From Chitinispirillaceae bacterium (GTDB lineage Bacteria > Fibrobacterota > Chitinivibrionia > Chitinivibrionales > Chitinispirillaceae), in the NCBI GenBank assembly GCA_016932075.1, contig JAFGDP010000023.1, positions 29,843-93,842 on the forward strand: 64,000 bases of DNA, written 5' to 3'. Every line of letters begins with the position of its first letter. Positions within the stretch are counted from its first letter, which is position 1. Below are positions 43,409 through 54,047 of this stretch, piece after piece. The translations under genes were made by a program, and so were the position numbers. Below the pieces are notes generated by a model, which had not been told where the DNA came from, ran no database searches, and saw only the letters and a list, made by a program, of their open reading frames with translations.

Positions 43409-45850
43409 TTACCCCATCTCCACATCCACCCGGTGTTCTTTACCGTCGGTCATGACCGGAATGACCTTCCCTTTCATGGTAACGCCGTCGACGGTCAATC
43501 TTCTGACCCCTTTGCTCACCTGCGACGGATTCCTGACCGTTATCACAAAGGTCGCACCGCGGAATTTCCTCGTTACCGTAAATCCGTCCCAGGCGGACGG
43601 TATGCAGGGGTCAATGACTAGGCCGTCATAATCAGGCCTGATACCGAGTATCCACTGCGATATCGCCACAAAATTCCATGCAGCGGTACCGGTCAGCCAG
43701 GAATTTTTCGCTTCACCCGGCGTGCCCGCGGCGTCCTTTCCGGCGATCATCTGCGAGTACACATACGGCTCGGTGCGGTGAGTATCGCTGATCTCTTCTC
43801 GGTAGGCCGGCGCAATACGGGTATAGTAATCAAACGCCCGTTCTCCCCTGCCGATCATGGTCTCGGCAATCATGATCCAGGGATTATTATGGCAGAAGAT
43901 GCCCGCGTTCTCCTTGTAGCCGGGCGGATACGACGAGATCTCACCGAGCTCGACATGGTAGGTCCGGTACGCCGGATTCTGGAGCACAATCCCATGGGGC
44001 GTTGCCAGCCGCTGCGCCACCGCATCGAGCGCCTGCCTGGCTTGGCCGGATCCAATGCCGATCCCGGCCATGACGCAGTAGCCCTGCGGCTCTATGAATA
44101 TCTGGCCTTCGGCGCACTCTTTGCTCCCGACTTTATTGCCGTAAAAATCATAGGCTCGAAGGAACCAGTCACCGTCCCACCCGTGCTCAAGCACGGTTTT
44201 AAGCATCCGTTCCACCTCGGCACGCGCGCGCTTTGCTTCCCGGATCAGGCCCTTTTTTTCACAAAGTCTCGCGTATTCCGGTCCCAGGCTCACGAACATG
44301 CCTGCGATGAACACCGATTCAGCGGTCCGACCCTCCCTGTTCGCCGTTGTCTGGTACGATTCGTCCGGTGTTTCCGAAAAGCAGTTGAGATTGAGACAGT
44401 CGTTCCAGTCTGCCCTTCCGATGAGCGGCAGGCCGTGCGGGCCCCGGTTGTTAAGCACATGATCAAAGGAGCGCTTGAGGTGCTCGTGCAGCGGAGCGCT
44501 ATTCGCAGGATCATTGTCAAACGGCACCTGCTCGTCAAGAATGTCGAGGTCCCCGGTCTCCTTGCAATACGCGGCAACGCCGGCAATGAGCCAGAGCGGG
44601 TCGTCGTTGAAACCGGAACCGATGTCGTTGTTGCCGCGCTTGGTCAGGGGCTGGTACTGGTGGTAGGCGCTGCCGTCTTCGAACTGCGTTGCCGCGATGT
44701 CAATGATGCGATCCCGGGCGCGCGACGGCACCTGGTGCACGAATCCGAGCAGGTCCTGGTTCGAGTCGCGGAATCCCATGCCCCGACCGATACCGGTCTC
44801 GAAATAGGAGGCGCTGCGCGACATGTTGAACGTCACCATGCACTGATACGGGTTCCAGATATTCACCATGCGACGCAGCCGCGCGTCGCCGGTTTCGAGC
44901 ACGTAGAGGCCAAGCAGGTCGTCCCAGTATGTGCGCAGCATGCCCATCGCTGCATCGACTGCGTTTGCATCAGAAAATCTGGCAATAAGCTCCCGTGCTC
45001 TCGATTTGTTGACGACGCCGGGGCGTTCCCATTTCTCGCTACGAGGATTTTCAATATACCCGAGCGTGAAGACGAGCGTCTTCGCTTCACCCGGTGCGAG
45101 CGATACGTCAATGCAGTGGGACGCCACCGGTGCCCACCCGCGGGCGATGCTGTTGCGCGGCGCATCCTCGGCAACCGCCAGCGGCTCGTGCATGCCGTTG
45201 TAGAGGCCGAAAAAGCGCTCCCGGTCGGTGTCAAATCCCCGCACCGGAGCATTGACATGGTAAAATGCATAGTGGTTGCGCCGCTCCCGGTATTCCGTGG
45301 CGTGATAAATGGTGGAACCATCGATCTCCACCTCACCGGTGCTGAAATTGCGCTGGAAATTGGTGCCGTCGTCCATGGCGTTCCAGAGACAAAACTCGAT
45401 AAAAGAGAAGAGCGCCACGTTGCGTACCGCGGCACCTTCATTACGCAACGTCACGGCATGGATCTCCGCGTCGGCGCCGAGCGGCACCAGAAACAGCTCT
45501 TCCACGGCAAGACCGCGCCGTTTTCCGTTGATACGGGTGTAGCCGAGACCATGCCGGCATTCGAAAGAATCGAGCGGCCGCTTGACCGGACTAAACGACG
45601 GGGTCCAGTAATCCCCATCCGTTTCCCGGATGTAAAAATAGCGCCCTCCGGCATCCGCAGGAACGTTATGGTAACGATAGCGCGTGATCCGGCGCAGCCG
45701 TGCGTCGCGATAAAAGCAGTAGCCGCCCGCCTGCTGGGAGACGAGGGAAAAGAAACGCTCATTGCCGAGGTAGTTGATCCACGGGTACGGCGTGTGGGGT
45801 GTGGTGATCACGTATTCGCGGCGGCGGTCGTCAAAGTACCCGTATTTCAT
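43409..45850 (-). CDS. Cellobiose phosphorylase (GH94)
   Basis: 813 residues, ATG at 45850 behind GGGAG. It splits cellobiose with phosphate into glucose 1-phosphate and glucose in the cytoplasm, saving one ATP per disaccharide. The sequence closely follows the clostridial cellobiose phosphorylase over its whole length as I remember it: [55 protein letters not shown] (here given in parts), the catalytic Asp in [28 protein letters not shown] and [11 protein letters not shown]. Length is also that of the family (about 810). This assignment defines the locus as a beta-glucan utilisation cluster. Confidence 0.94.
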   Translation of the reverse strand: MKYGYFDDRRREYVITTPHTPYPWINYLGNERFFSLVSQQAGGYCFYRDARLRRITRYRYHNVPADAGGRYFYIRETDGDYWTPSFSPVKRPLDSFECRHGLGYTRINGKRRGLAVEELFLVPLGADAEIHAVTLRNEGAAVRNVALFSFIEFCLWNAMDDGTNFQRNFSTGEVEIDGSTIYHATEYRERRNHYAFYHVNAPVRGFDTDRERFFGLYNGMHEPLAVAEDAPRNSIARGWAPVASHCIDVSLAPGEAKTLVFTLGYIENPRSEKWERPGVVNKSRARELIARFSDANAVDAAMGMLRTYWDDLLGLYVLETGDARLRRMVNIWNPYQCMVTFNMSRSASYFETGIGRGMGFRDSNQDLLGFVHQVPSRARDRIIDIAATQFEDGSAYHQYQPLTKRGNNDIGSGFNDDPLWLIAGVAAYCKETGDLDILDEQVPFDNDPANSAPLHEHLKRSFDHVLNNRGPHGLPLIGRADWNDCLNLNCFSETPDESYQTTANREGRTAESVFIAGMFVSLGPEYARLCEKKGLIREAKRARAEVERMLKTVLEHGWDGDWFLRAYDFYGNKVGSKECAEGQIFIEPQGYCVMAGIGIGSGQARQALDAVAQRLATPHGIVLQNPAYRTYHVELGEISSYPPGYKENAGIFCHNNPWIMIAETMIGRGERAFDYYTRIAPAYREEISDTHRTEPYVYSQMIAGKDAAGTPGEAKNSWLTGTAAWNFVAISQWILGIRPDYDGLVIDPCIPSAWDGFTVTRKFRGATFVITVRNPSQVSKGVRRLTVDGVTMKGKVIPVMTDGKEHRVDVEMG

Positions 45851-45865
45851 TGCAGCATCTCCCTG

Positions 45866-45943
45866 ACCTCACCCCTCCCCCGCCCCCCTCCCCGCCCCTA
45901 ATTAAAGAGGAGAGGGGAGGAGGGGCCGGGGGAGGGGATGAAG
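45866..45943. repeat. GC-rich palindromic repeat, copy B
   Basis: ACCTCACCCCTCCCCC... on the left pairs imperfectly with GAGGAGAGGGGAGGAGG... on the right, around an AT-rich centre (CTAATTAAAG). It stands in the gap between the GH51-like gene and the cellobiose phosphorylase and covers most of that gap. Confidence 0.6.
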
Positions 45944-46002
45944 TTAAAATACAAACGGCTTCCGGCATTGAACAATACCGGAAGCCGCTTGAGGAACGAA
46001 TG

Positions 46003-49000
46003 CTATTCTACCGTGATCGCGGTGATCGAATAGGACGGCAGCGTGAACTTCATCCCCTGCTTTACCTCGATGTCCTGCGCCGAATATCCCTTCTTCGCAT
46101 TTTCGGATGTCAATTGCCTGACCGTACCCTTTCCGTTAAAATTCGGAATCGTTATGGTCAGTTCCGCCTTTGTCCTGGGCATCTTGTTGATAAGAAGAAG
46201 CGTCTTTTTCCCGCCGTTCACGGTGAGATAGGAGGTCACCTCCTCCTTGCCGGTTGCGGATTCGACCATTTTTCCCCGCAGGCTCTCGGACGCGAGCTTG
46301 AACGCCCAGTACGACGGCCGCGGCACGTTGTCGCCGTCAGGCGCGCCGGTCCGGGACAGGTACCCGTAATCGCCGCCCTGTTCGGTCATGTCGTTGTGCA
46401 CGTCCCAGTAGTCGGCGTGGTCAACATCGTTCCGCGCAAGCACGGCAAGATAATCTGCGACAAACAGCCCGTTGACGATGCCGAGCGTCTGCGGCCCGGG
46501 CTTGAAATCCACCGAGTTCCATTCGGTGAGCCATATCTCGTACTTTTTTCCGGGGGTGCCGTACGCCTCGATCTGCTTGCGCACGGCAGGCAGAATTTCA
46601 TTCAGGCTCGCGGGCGCGGCCAGCAGACCGGCGTCGTTCTCCTCCCCCGCGTGCTGAGGATAGTGGTGAACGATAACGCCGTCCGCACAGTCTTTGGTAT
46701 GCTTGAACACGGTCTTGTTCCAGTCGCCCTCAAGCACCCAGACCACGGTCACGAGAATGGACGAATCGACCGCCTTCATCTTTTTAATGAACTCGGCAGC
46801 GCGTTTTCCGTACTCTTCGGCGCTGCAGTGGTTCGCATGCCAGTCTCCATAGAGCTCGTTGCCGACTTCCCAGTACTTGACCCCGGCCTTTTTCGTGACG
46901 TTGACGTGCTTCACCCACTCGGCAGCCTCGTCGGCCGTGCCGGTGCCGAAGTTCACGGTGATCATCGGCGTGGTGCCGGTCTTTTTACAGAACGCAAGGA
47001 ATTCGTCGGTGTCCACCATCCAGTCTTTCTTGGCAAGCACCTCTTTCCAGTGGTCCTCGTCGGCCCGCAGACCGCCCGGATAGCGCAGCACGTGATGATT
47101 GACGGCCTTGACATAGTCGGCTGTCTTGGGTTTGAGCAGGTCGCCGTCCCAGAGCGCCACGTTGATCCCGAATATCTCCTTTTTGATCTGCGGTACGATG
47201 GTCTTTGCAAGGTCGCCCTTCACCGTCAGGGCTATCTTTTCCGGGACCGGTGCGGCCTTGACTTCGCGCTCATTGGTTAAGCGCACGTTATCCACGATAA
47301 AGACGCCTGCCGTGCCCTCGCCCGACGGTTTGAAGTCGATGGCCATGACCTCCTTGAGATCGAATTTCCCGTTCTGGACCGCGTCGGGGGGTTGCCAGTA
47401 TGGGAACTTGTAAAACGTCTTGAACGGCACGAGCACCTCGGACCATCCTTTCTGGCCGCCGCAGCTCGCGATGAAGATCTCGTTTCCGCCGTCGTTTACC
47501 TGCAGATTAAGCGCTTGATACGCCTTGGACGTGTACATGTTGAACTTGATACCCCAGTGTTTTGTCCAGTCCCGCTCCTTCTCCGGCCGGTTCCGGTCCT
47601 TGTACCGGTACACGACGTCGCACCAGTCGTTCATCTTGAAGGTAATTTTCATGGCGCCGTTGCCGCCCTTTGGCGCGTCGCTCTTGACTATTTCATAAGC
47701 CACTTCCGATTTCGGGCCTTTGCTCATTTCCCAGGTCGTGTCCTTGCCGGTTTCGAAATCGTGCAGCATGACATCCGGGGCGTCCGATTTGAACGCGGCC
47801 CAGTACTGTTCAGGATCAACGTATCCCGGGATGTCCTCGATAAAGGAGACCCGATCCACATAGATCGCCACCGGCTCTCCCTCAGGAACCTTGTTCTCCC
47901 CCTTGTTGTTCGAAAAACGGATCTCGTTGAACTGGTTCCACTTGATATCGTCAACCACCTCGGCCTTTTTGTTTTCGTCCCAGTATTTTCCGGTCGACTG
48001 GAACCTGCGCAGCGGGATCATGAAGTACTTCCAGGTCGTATCGAGCTGGCCGAAATCGCCAAGCGCCACCTTGGTCTGCACCTTTTTGCCGTCCGATTCG
48101 TCATCGATCAGGCCGATATAAATGGCCGATGTTCCAGCTCCCCCTTTCGCCCAGAACGCGACGCCCGCAGCCTTGGCCTTGCGCAGCGGTTCCAGGTTAT
48201 GGCTTGCGCCAGCGCCGAGCGCGAGCGTGACCCCGGAATAGTCGTTATTGTCAAGATAACAGGCCAGGATGCTGTTGTTCGTGGAGGTGGATGGCATGAC
48301 CTTATACGCGGTCTTGCCGCCGTATACATACGCGAACGCACCGGCCGGCGGTGCATTGTCAAAGAGCACTTTCGCGTCCTTGACCGCCGGGCGCTTGTCC
48401 GGCGGCGGCGCGATCTTCTCCTGGCGCTCGTCCCAGTAGACCTCTTTGACCTCTTCCCGGGCCTCAAACACATTCTGCAGGATAAAGATATCGTCGACCC
48501 ATATCCGGAACGAGGGATTGTCGTTCTTCTTGATCTCCACCCGGAACTCCGCCACGGCGTTCCACGCAAACCGCTCCGGTACTTCCACCCGCTTCTTGGC
48601 GTCCCAGTACACGCCGCGCTTGCCGAAATCGGCGAGCGGTATCGTGATCTGCTTCCACTCCTTTGCAATGCCGCCATAGTTCTGCATGGGCAGCCGCACC
48701 ACGGTCTTTTTCCCGTCCGAGTTCTCCTCGTCAACGAGCGCGGCCCAGGCGATCTCGCCGCCGTTTTTTCCCTTGATCCAGAACTGGAGCGCACCCCTGC
48801 TGTAATAGGGCCGCAGGTCATAGAGCAGGTTGTACAGGCACACGGATCCACCGGAATAGTCTTGCGCGTCAAGGTCGAACTGGAGCGCCACCTCGCCGTT
48901 CTTGCCCGATTCTTCGGGAATGAATACCTTTGAGTCGTCGGGATACCAGTAGGCATACCCGCCGGACACGAAGTCCTCGTCAAAGAACCGGTACACCATG

Positions 49001-49140
49001 CGCGGATCGACCGTTGATTTGGTAACCGCGACCTTTTCCTTTATAAGCGGCTTTATCTTGAGCCATCCGGCAGAGGTGGAGGTGACAGCCACAAACAGTG
49101 CGGTGATCAGTATCGTGCTTCTCAATAAGGTCTGGTTCAT
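46003..49140 (-). CDS. Multimodular exported GH51-like hydrolase with three carbohydrate-binding-type modules
   Basis: 1045 residues, ATG at 49140. A signal peptide (about 1-24) is followed by three beta-sandwich modules at about 45-230, 255-440 and 460-635, each ending in a segment such as IWVDDIFIL, IYVDRVSFI or FIVDNVRLT, as in CBM11/CBM30-like binding modules. The catalytic TIM barrel (about 665-960) carries the acid/base Glu in YWEVGNELYGDW and the nucleophile Glu in EIWLTEWNS, then a C-terminal beta domain. This fits GH51-type endoglucanases or arabinofuranosidases; the CBM context and neighbours favour a beta-glucanase, as in the GH51 endoglucanase of Fibrobacter. Confidence 0.85.
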   Translation of the reverse strand: MNQTLLRSTILITALFVAVTSTSAGWLKIKPLIKEKVAVTKSTVDPRMVYRFFDEDFVSGGYAYWYPDDSKVFIPEESGKNGEVALQFDLDAQDYSGGSVCLYNLLYDLRPYYSRGALQFWIKGKNGGEIAWAALVDEENSDGKKTVVRLPMQNYGGIAKEWKQITIPLADFGKRGVYWDAKKRVEVPERFAWNAVAEFRVEIKKNDNPSFRIWVDDIFILQNVFEAREEVKEVYWDERQEKIAPPPDKRPAVKDAKVLFDNAPPAGAFAYVYGGKTAYKVMPSTSTNNSILACYLDNNDYSGVTLALGAGASHNLEPLRKAKAAGVAFWAKGGAGTSAIYIGLIDDESDGKKVQTKVALGDFGQLDTTWKYFMIPLRRFQSTGKYWDENKKAEVVDDIKWNQFNEIRFSNNKGENKVPEGEPVAIYVDRVSFIEDIPGYVDPEQYWAAFKSDAPDVMLHDFETGKDTTWEMSKGPKSEVAYEIVKSDAPKGGNGAMKITFKMNDWCDVVYRYKDRNRPEKERDWTKHWGIKFNMYTSKAYQALNLQVNDGGNEIFIASCGGQKGWSEVLVPFKTFYKFPYWQPPDAVQNGKFDLKEVMAIDFKPSGEGTAGVFIVDNVRLTNEREVKAAPVPEKIALTVKGDLAKTIVPQIKKEIFGINVALWDGDLLKPKTADYVKAVNHHVLRYPGGLRADEDHWKEVLAKKDWMVDTDEFLAFCKKTGTTPMITVNFGTGTADEAAEWVKHVNVTKKAGVKYWEVGNELYGDWHANHCSAEEYGKRAAEFIKKMKAVDSSILVTVVWVLEGDWNKTVFKHTKDCADGVIVHHYPQHAGEENDAGLLAAPASLNEILPAVRKQIEAYGTPGKKYEIWLTEWNSVDFKPGPQTLGIVNGLFVADYLAVLARNDVDHADYWDVHNDMTEQGGDYGYLSRTGAPDGDNVPRPSYWAFKLASESLRGKMVESATGKEEVTSYLTVNGGKKTLLLINKMPRTKAELTITIPNFNGKGTVRQLTSENAKKGYSAQDIEVKQGMKFTLPSYSITAITVE

Positions 49141-49195
49141 AGGGTTCCTGTAGGAGTAAAAGGTAATGAGTTTTATCGTTTCTTTCGTTTACCGC

Positions 49196-49245
49196 CTCAC
49201 CCCTCCACCCCGATCCCGCTTGCGGGATCGGGGTGGAGGGGTGAG
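49196..49245. repeat. Perfect 24-bp palindrome, copy C of the GC-rich repeat
   Basis: Arms at 49196-49219 and 49222-49245 are fully complementary around a two-base TT centre. It begins one base after the stop codon (49247-49249) of the outer-membrane gene on the minus strand and ends with the same GGGGTGAGGT border as copy A. It has no T-run, so it would act by RNA stability or read-through control and not as a classical terminator. Confidence 0.8.
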
Positions 49246-49246
49246 G

Positions 49247-51271
49247 TCAGAATCTCACCCGCAGCGAAACATCCATAATACCCTGGGTAAAGTCGCGCGC
49301 CGTCGGCACGGCCCACCTGCTGCGCAGCAGGGCCGGATTGTCCTCGTCGTTTGCCACTGCAATCTGGCCGTAGCTCGCCACCACCTCGGCGCCCTGCGAC
49401 ACCCGCCACTCAAGGCCTGCCGCCCAGTGCAACTGCGCCTGGGTGCATGAGGCGGTGTCAATGGTCGCATCGTTGTTTATCATCTGCACACCGCCGATAA
49501 GAGCCGCGCGCTTGAAAAATTTCCAGTACAGACCCGCGTTGATAAATCCCGACGTGATCTCCCATGCCGGCGCATTGAGCATGGTGTCTGCCACGCCGTC
49601 GTTTATCGCCGACGACAGCACCATGCTGCCCGAGAGCTCGAGCGGGTACGGAAGCACGCCGCTCATGAACTTGCTTATATCAACCTTGAGCCCGCCGCCC
49701 ACCTGCGAAAAATTCGTTGCCGGGATTTCCACCGAATCGGTCCCGTTAAACCCCTTGTACAGGTCTTTCTCCGAAAGCATGGACACGAGCGCCGTTGCCT
49801 CGACCGCCTTGCCGAGCACCGAACCCGAGAAGTCGGCCGTGATGCCCTGGCGGTTCGGGGTCGCCGGTCCGAAGGGCATGACCAGTTCCACTGACGGGTC
49901 AAGGCCGCTGCTTTCCCGTATGGTTTTCAGCTCGCTCTGATTGTACACGGTGCGGGTCCAGGAATTTTTCATGAACGGCGCCTTTGCCCAGCGGCTGGTC
50001 GCCAACTGGGGCGTGAATTTGAAAACGGTGTGATACAGCGCGTCAAACGTCGTGTAGTGCTGGAGCATATCAACATTGTCGTTTTCAAGGTTCATGACGC
50101 GCGAGGGGATAAATGCGGGCGACTGTGCAAGTTCGTTGCGGAACAGGTCGTCAGTCATGATGTATGAGGCGTTGAGGCCAACACTCCAGACATCGCCCGG
50201 CGAATATCCCGCTGCGGCATTCAACCGGATTGCCTTTCCCATAATCATTGTGTCGGGAAAGATCCCTTGATAGGAGGTATCAGGAAGGCCCGATGAATCG
50301 ACGCCTATATCGACACGTCCTGAATCATCAAACCATGTTGAATCGTCAAGAGAAAACGCCGTTTCGACCCCCAGTTTCAGGGTCAGCGCATCGTTTGAAA
50401 GGAAACGGGCGACATCAACCTCTGGACGGGCCGAAACGATGTTCGTGAACTGGGCCAGGGTATCTGCCATGGTATCGCTTGCAAAGCCACGGTAATTGCC
50501 CTTGTGGTCGAACTGCACAATCCAGGACGTGCCGAGGTTGATCCCGTTAAGGAAGGTCAGGTCGAGGTTGTTACCGATAAAATAATTGGTAAACGGCCGT
50601 GCCGCTTCCCAACTGTTAACCACGAAGCTGCCGTTCGACCTGCTGGACTCAATCGAGCGGAGCCGCGCCGATGAAAAGGTGTAATGAAATTCATCGAACA
50701 GCGGTTCGATTTCCGCGTCGAAACCGAAATTGACGCCCTGCAGCAGCCGGTCATTGTCGCCCACGAACACCTCATCCATGGCGATCTGGCGCTGACGGGC
50801 GAAGATATAGGGCTCATAGAGGATGTCGATCTCCGGCGTATAGAGCGTAAGCGGGCTGTACTTGGCCCGGTAATCGCCGACATTGAACCGCAGCATGTCG
50901 AGCGCGCCGCCGTCAATGCTCAACCAACGCGTAAAGATCGGATTGGAGATGTCTGAATAGAAGTTCTGCCAGTTCTGGTGCATGCGGAACATGACCCGGC
51001 CCGCGACATTTTCATTGGGCCGCGCCTTGATGTCAAAGTCGACCGACGTGAACTCGCTCGTCTCCTTGGTTCGCCGCAGCGAATCTGCCCCGTCGCCATC
51101 GATGCCGGCCCCGAGATACTGGGACCTGAACTCGCCGCCGATGGATATGCCGGCTTTTGAGAGAATACCATCCAGGGTCTTCTGGACCTGTGTCGAGGTT
51201 TCCTCGGGAGCGGCATAGGCGCACAGCGCGCTGCCGACAACTAACATGGTCACGAATCGTTTTAGCATCAT
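49247..51271 (-). CDS. Outer-membrane porin-like protein (674 aa)
   Basis: 674 residues from the first ATG at 51271. A signal peptide with cleavage after AYA (residue about 21) and a short helical segment (TSTQVQKTLDGILSKAG) precede a long region of amphipathic strands rich in Asp, Asn and aromatic residues. The C-terminus, MDVSLRVRF, ends in Phe with alternating hydrophobic residues, the BAM recognition pattern for barrels. A sugar-uptake porin is likely because of its place between the GH51-like enzyme and another barrel gene. No named family is recognised. Confidence 0.82.
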   Translation of the reverse strand: MMLKRFVTMLVVGSALCAYAAPEETSTQVQKTLDGILSKAGISIGGEFRSQYLGAGIDGDGADSLRRTKETSEFTSVDFDIKARPNENVAGRVMFRMHQNWQNFYSDISNPIFTRWLSIDGGALDMLRFNVGDYRAKYSPLTLYTPEIDILYEPYIFARQRQIAMDEVFVGDNDRLLQGVNFGFDAEIEPLFDEFHYTFSSARLRSIESSRSNGSFVVNSWEAARPFTNYFIGNNLDLTFLNGINLGTSWIVQFDHKGNYRGFASDTMADTLAQFTNIVSARPEVDVARFLSNDALTLKLGVETAFSLDDSTWFDDSGRVDIGVDSSGLPDTSYQGIFPDTMIMGKAIRLNAAAGYSPGDVWSVGLNASYIMTDDLFRNELAQSPAFIPSRVMNLENDNVDMLQHYTTFDALYHTVFKFTPQLATSRWAKAPFMKNSWTRTVYNQSELKTIRESSGLDPSVELVMPFGPATPNRQGITADFSGSVLGKAVEATALVSMLSEKDLYKGFNGTDSVEIPATNFSQVGGGLKVDISKFMSGVLPYPLELSGSMVLSSAINDGVADTMLNAPAWEITSGFINAGLYWKFFKRAALIGGVQMINNDATIDTASCTQAQLHWAAGLEWRVSQGAEVVASYGQIAVANDEDNPALLRSRWAVPTARDFTQGIMDVSLRVRF

Positions 51272-51363
51272 CGCTCCTTTATGAGTAAACGGAAGTCAGC
51301 TTCACTCCTCTATGCGCCCTTCTTCATTCCCTCCCCTGCGGGGACGGGACTGGATACGGACGG

Positions 51364-53667
51364 TTAAAACCACATCTTGATTTCGGTGGATACCACCGGT
51401 GTTGCCCAGTTGTTGTCTGGGTACTCAATATCGTCGTGCTGCATCCATTTTGCGCGGCCGTGCAGTCCCACCCGGGCCAGCATCTCCCAGTCAAACCCGA
51501 TACCGAACGCATAGTCGCGGTAATCGATCGGGACAAGGGTGATATCGATATTGTCGAGCGTCACATAGGCCTTCTGCGAACGCCAGTTCTCAACACCGGC
51601 AAGACCAATAAGGTACAGTTTTTTGGTCAAAGCAACCGCAGGCTCAAATCTGACATATCCACCCCAGAGCAGCGTGTTGTCGGCTTTGTCATTCAAGGCA
51701 ACCGGTGTCAGCGAGGTGGTCACCCCATTAAGCGCGCCGTAAACGCCAAGGAAAAAATCATTGGGAAATCCGATGAACGGGCCGATGTCGTACGCGGCGT
51801 CGAACTCGAGGTTGAAGGTGAATTTGCGGTGTACCGGCACATAGGGATTTTTACGAAACAGATCGGTGGATGCCGGCGACGACATTAGCATGATACTGGA
51901 ATCAACCTGCTCCTGGCTCTCATACGGAACAAACGTCTCATACATGCTGAGATAATCGGATCGCAGGCCGCCTCCTTCAGGACCGACCGGACCAAGATAG
52001 GCGGTCGTCTTGAAGCTTTCGTCGCCGAGCCGTTTGACATATTTATACCCGAGCGAATGGTCGACCGGGTCGTTGCCCCAGCGGTTGTACGAAGAGTGGA
52101 AAACACTGAAAAAGTCAATGCCGTTGAGCCGGTACGGGAACGCGATGACGTCCTGGGCCGCCTCAAGCTGCATATGCTGGCCGTAAATAATCTTGAGGTG
52201 GCCGTAGCCCGGAAGGGTAGGAGCGACCTGCAGATTGACGCCTGCCATGTTCTGCGTATAGGGCGACGCTTCGCCGCGGCCGATGAATTTGCCCGGCCCG
52301 AGAAGGTTGGCGCCAAACGGATAAAACATATCAACCGGAGCGGCAAACGAAAGCGGCGAATAAAAACCCCGTGCCACATATGCAATATCCATCATGATGG
52401 GCAGTAGGTATTTGCTCTCGATATGGGCATACGCTGCCGGCGCCAGCGATGAAATACTATGCGAGGTAACGGGCAAAACCGTGTCGATCCCGGCAGCAGT
52501 AACCACTGAATCCGCACGTGTCCAGGTCGTATCAACCATGCTTGCCGCAATATCGCCGTGAACGGAGAGCATTTCGGTTATTGGGCCGCGGATATCGAAC
52601 GAACCCACCACCGGTTCCTTGTAAAACCCTTTCAGTCCGTAGACGCTCCAGTTGGAAATCAGGAATACGCGTTCGAACAGCAAATTGGTCACAATGTCAT
52701 GGTCATAATCGAGCCTGAAAAAATTGAGCGCGGGCGTGAGACCGCCCACCAATTCCTTTGCGGCGAACCGTCCGTGCCAGATATGGCGGTAGGAGTCGCC
52801 GATGCCCTTGCCCTTATTGGGGCTTCCCGCATCCCCGGCATACGCCACGTCATTTGAAAAGTCGATATATTCGCGCTCACAATTGTCGTACCGCTCTCCC
52901 ATACCGTACAGAAAATTGAAATAGAGATCGTAGGGAAGGTTTATGCTTTCAAGGTTGATGCCTTGCAGCGCTTTTTTGTTCCAGGCGGCACGGCCGGTCT
53001 TTTCGCCCTTGGCAATGTTGTACTCGAAATAACGCGCGATCGGCTGCTCGATCTCAAAGGGCAGATAGTCCCACGCAAAGGTGCGCGGCTGCGCTTTCCA
53101 TACGGTAAACGGCGACGCCTCGGTCCAGTGAATGGCGCCCATCTTGAGCCAGAACGACGCGGGTACGGTGCGCACGGCAAGGCCCGCGCACATGTCCTCG
53201 TGAATATAGGCCGGGTCATTGGTCTTGTCATGACGGCCGGACACCGTGTCGCGCGCGGTCGCGTTCAGGTAGTTGCCGGCAAAGGTGTTCTGGAACCCGA
53301 TCTTTGACCAGATCGTGGTGTTCCGGCCCGCTCGCGCAACCATGCCGATGCGCAGCATGCCCTCGTTCCCTTCCCAGCCGGTCTGTATATATGAGCGGTC
53401 GTCGCGTATATACCGCGGAAAGTCGGTCATCTCATGGTACTGCGCCTTGACCCGCGCCTCGCCGAAAAACGACACCGGCGCGCTGCCGCCGAACAGGAGC
53501 GTTGACCGTACCTTTGCTTCAAGATCGTTTGTCGAAAGGCCGAGGGAGTCGAGCATGTTCTGGAGCGCGGAGGTATCTTCTGCGGCTTCTTCGGCAAAAG
53601 GCTGCAGCAGGAGACCGGCAACGAGAGCGAACAGCAGGCTTTGAAATGGCAGTCGTTTTTTCAACAA
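51364..53667 (-). CDS. Outer-membrane porin-like protein (767 aa)
   Basis: 767 residues, ATG at 53667. Basic N-terminus and hydrophobic core (about 10-25) form a signal peptide; a short helical part (EDTSALQNMLDSLGLS) follows, of the same type as in the 674-residue neighbour. The rest consists of beta strands with many Tyr, Trp and Asp residues, ending VVSTEIKMWF, again with a terminal Phe. The two proteins share layout and probably ancestry. It is the first gene of the beta-glucan operon and would admit oligosaccharides to the periplasm. Confidence 0.82.
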   Translation of the reverse strand: MLKKRLPFQSLLFALVAGLLLQPFAEEAAEDTSALQNMLDSLGLSTNDLEAKVRSTLLFGGSAPVSFFGEARVKAQYHEMTDFPRYIRDDRSYIQTGWEGNEGMLRIGMVARAGRNTTIWSKIGFQNTFAGNYLNATARDTVSGRHDKTNDPAYIHEDMCAGLAVRTVPASFWLKMGAIHWTEASPFTVWKAQPRTFAWDYLPFEIEQPIARYFEYNIAKGEKTGRAAWNKKALQGINLESINLPYDLYFNFLYGMGERYDNCEREYIDFSNDVAYAGDAGSPNKGKGIGDSYRHIWHGRFAAKELVGGLTPALNFFRLDYDHDIVTNLLFERVFLISNWSVYGLKGFYKEPVVGSFDIRGPITEMLSVHGDIAASMVDTTWTRADSVVTAAGIDTVLPVTSHSISSLAPAAYAHIESKYLLPIMMDIAYVARGFYSPLSFAAPVDMFYPFGANLLGPGKFIGRGEASPYTQNMAGVNLQVAPTLPGYGHLKIIYGQHMQLEAAQDVIAFPYRLNGIDFFSVFHSSYNRWGNDPVDHSLGYKYVKRLGDESFKTTAYLGPVGPEGGGLRSDYLSMYETFVPYESQEQVDSSIMLMSSPASTDLFRKNPYVPVHRKFTFNLEFDAAYDIGPFIGFPNDFFLGVYGALNGVTTSLTPVALNDKADNTLLWGGYVRFEPAVALTKKLYLIGLAGVENWRSQKAYVTLDNIDITLVPIDYRDYAFGIGFDWEMLARVGLHGRAKWMQHDDIEYPDNNWATPVVSTEIKMWF

Positions 53668-53853
53668 TCCCTCCTGAATAGGTTCTACGGTTGCATCCCC
53701 GGGCTCGCGTTGTGGTAAACAGAGATCAAAGAATAAACAGGAAATGCAGTTCTTAAGGATCGCGAAAAGGGGTATTTCATTAAGTTCACTCTATTAGTGT
53801 TGTGAACAGCGAACATGGTTCGAGGGAAATAAGGAGAAAAAAGAATTGAAAAT

Positions 53854-53901
53854 AAAAAAATTCCGGGCGCCTCCCGGCATCCAATCTGGATGCCGGGCCG
53901 G
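53854..53901 (-). terminator. Terminator-like hairpin in the leader of the porin-like gene
   Basis: Perfect 11-bp arms 53873-53883 and 53887-53897 (CCCGGCATCCA/TGGATGCCGGG) with an ATC loop, possibly extended by CCGG at 53863-53866 and 53898-53901. On the minus strand a run of seven T (53860-53854) follows. It is about 190 bases before the start codon of the 767-residue porin, a position that would suit attenuation or the end of an upstream transcript. Confidence 0.45.
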
Positions 53902-54047
53902 TTCTTCTCCGGGCTCTCGCCGCGCTTGCGCGGGCGAGCCGGTCTCGTCCGCTGGTCGCCTGCGCTCCCAAGACTAACAACCTCACTGCCGTTCGGCTGT
54001 TACCCTCCGGCGCCCCTGGCGCGAAAACCAAAACATAAGAATAGCAG

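Noticed and set aside
43778..45901. A 707-residue open frame on the plus strand opposite the cellobiose phosphorylase
   Set aside because: It lies wholly antisense to a well-matched GH94 gene, has low-complexity His/Arg/Val-rich composition and no recognisable domain; it is a by-product of GC-rich codon use.
45850..48933. Long plus-strand open frames (476 and 513 residues) opposite the GH51-like gene
   Set aside because: They mirror the codon bias of the strongly supported minus-strand gene and show no motif or ribosome site.
49196..49245. Intrinsic terminator for the 674-residue porin gene
   Set aside because: The stem is perfect but no T-run follows on the minus strand, and the same element occurs in other gaps; it is better described as a repeat.
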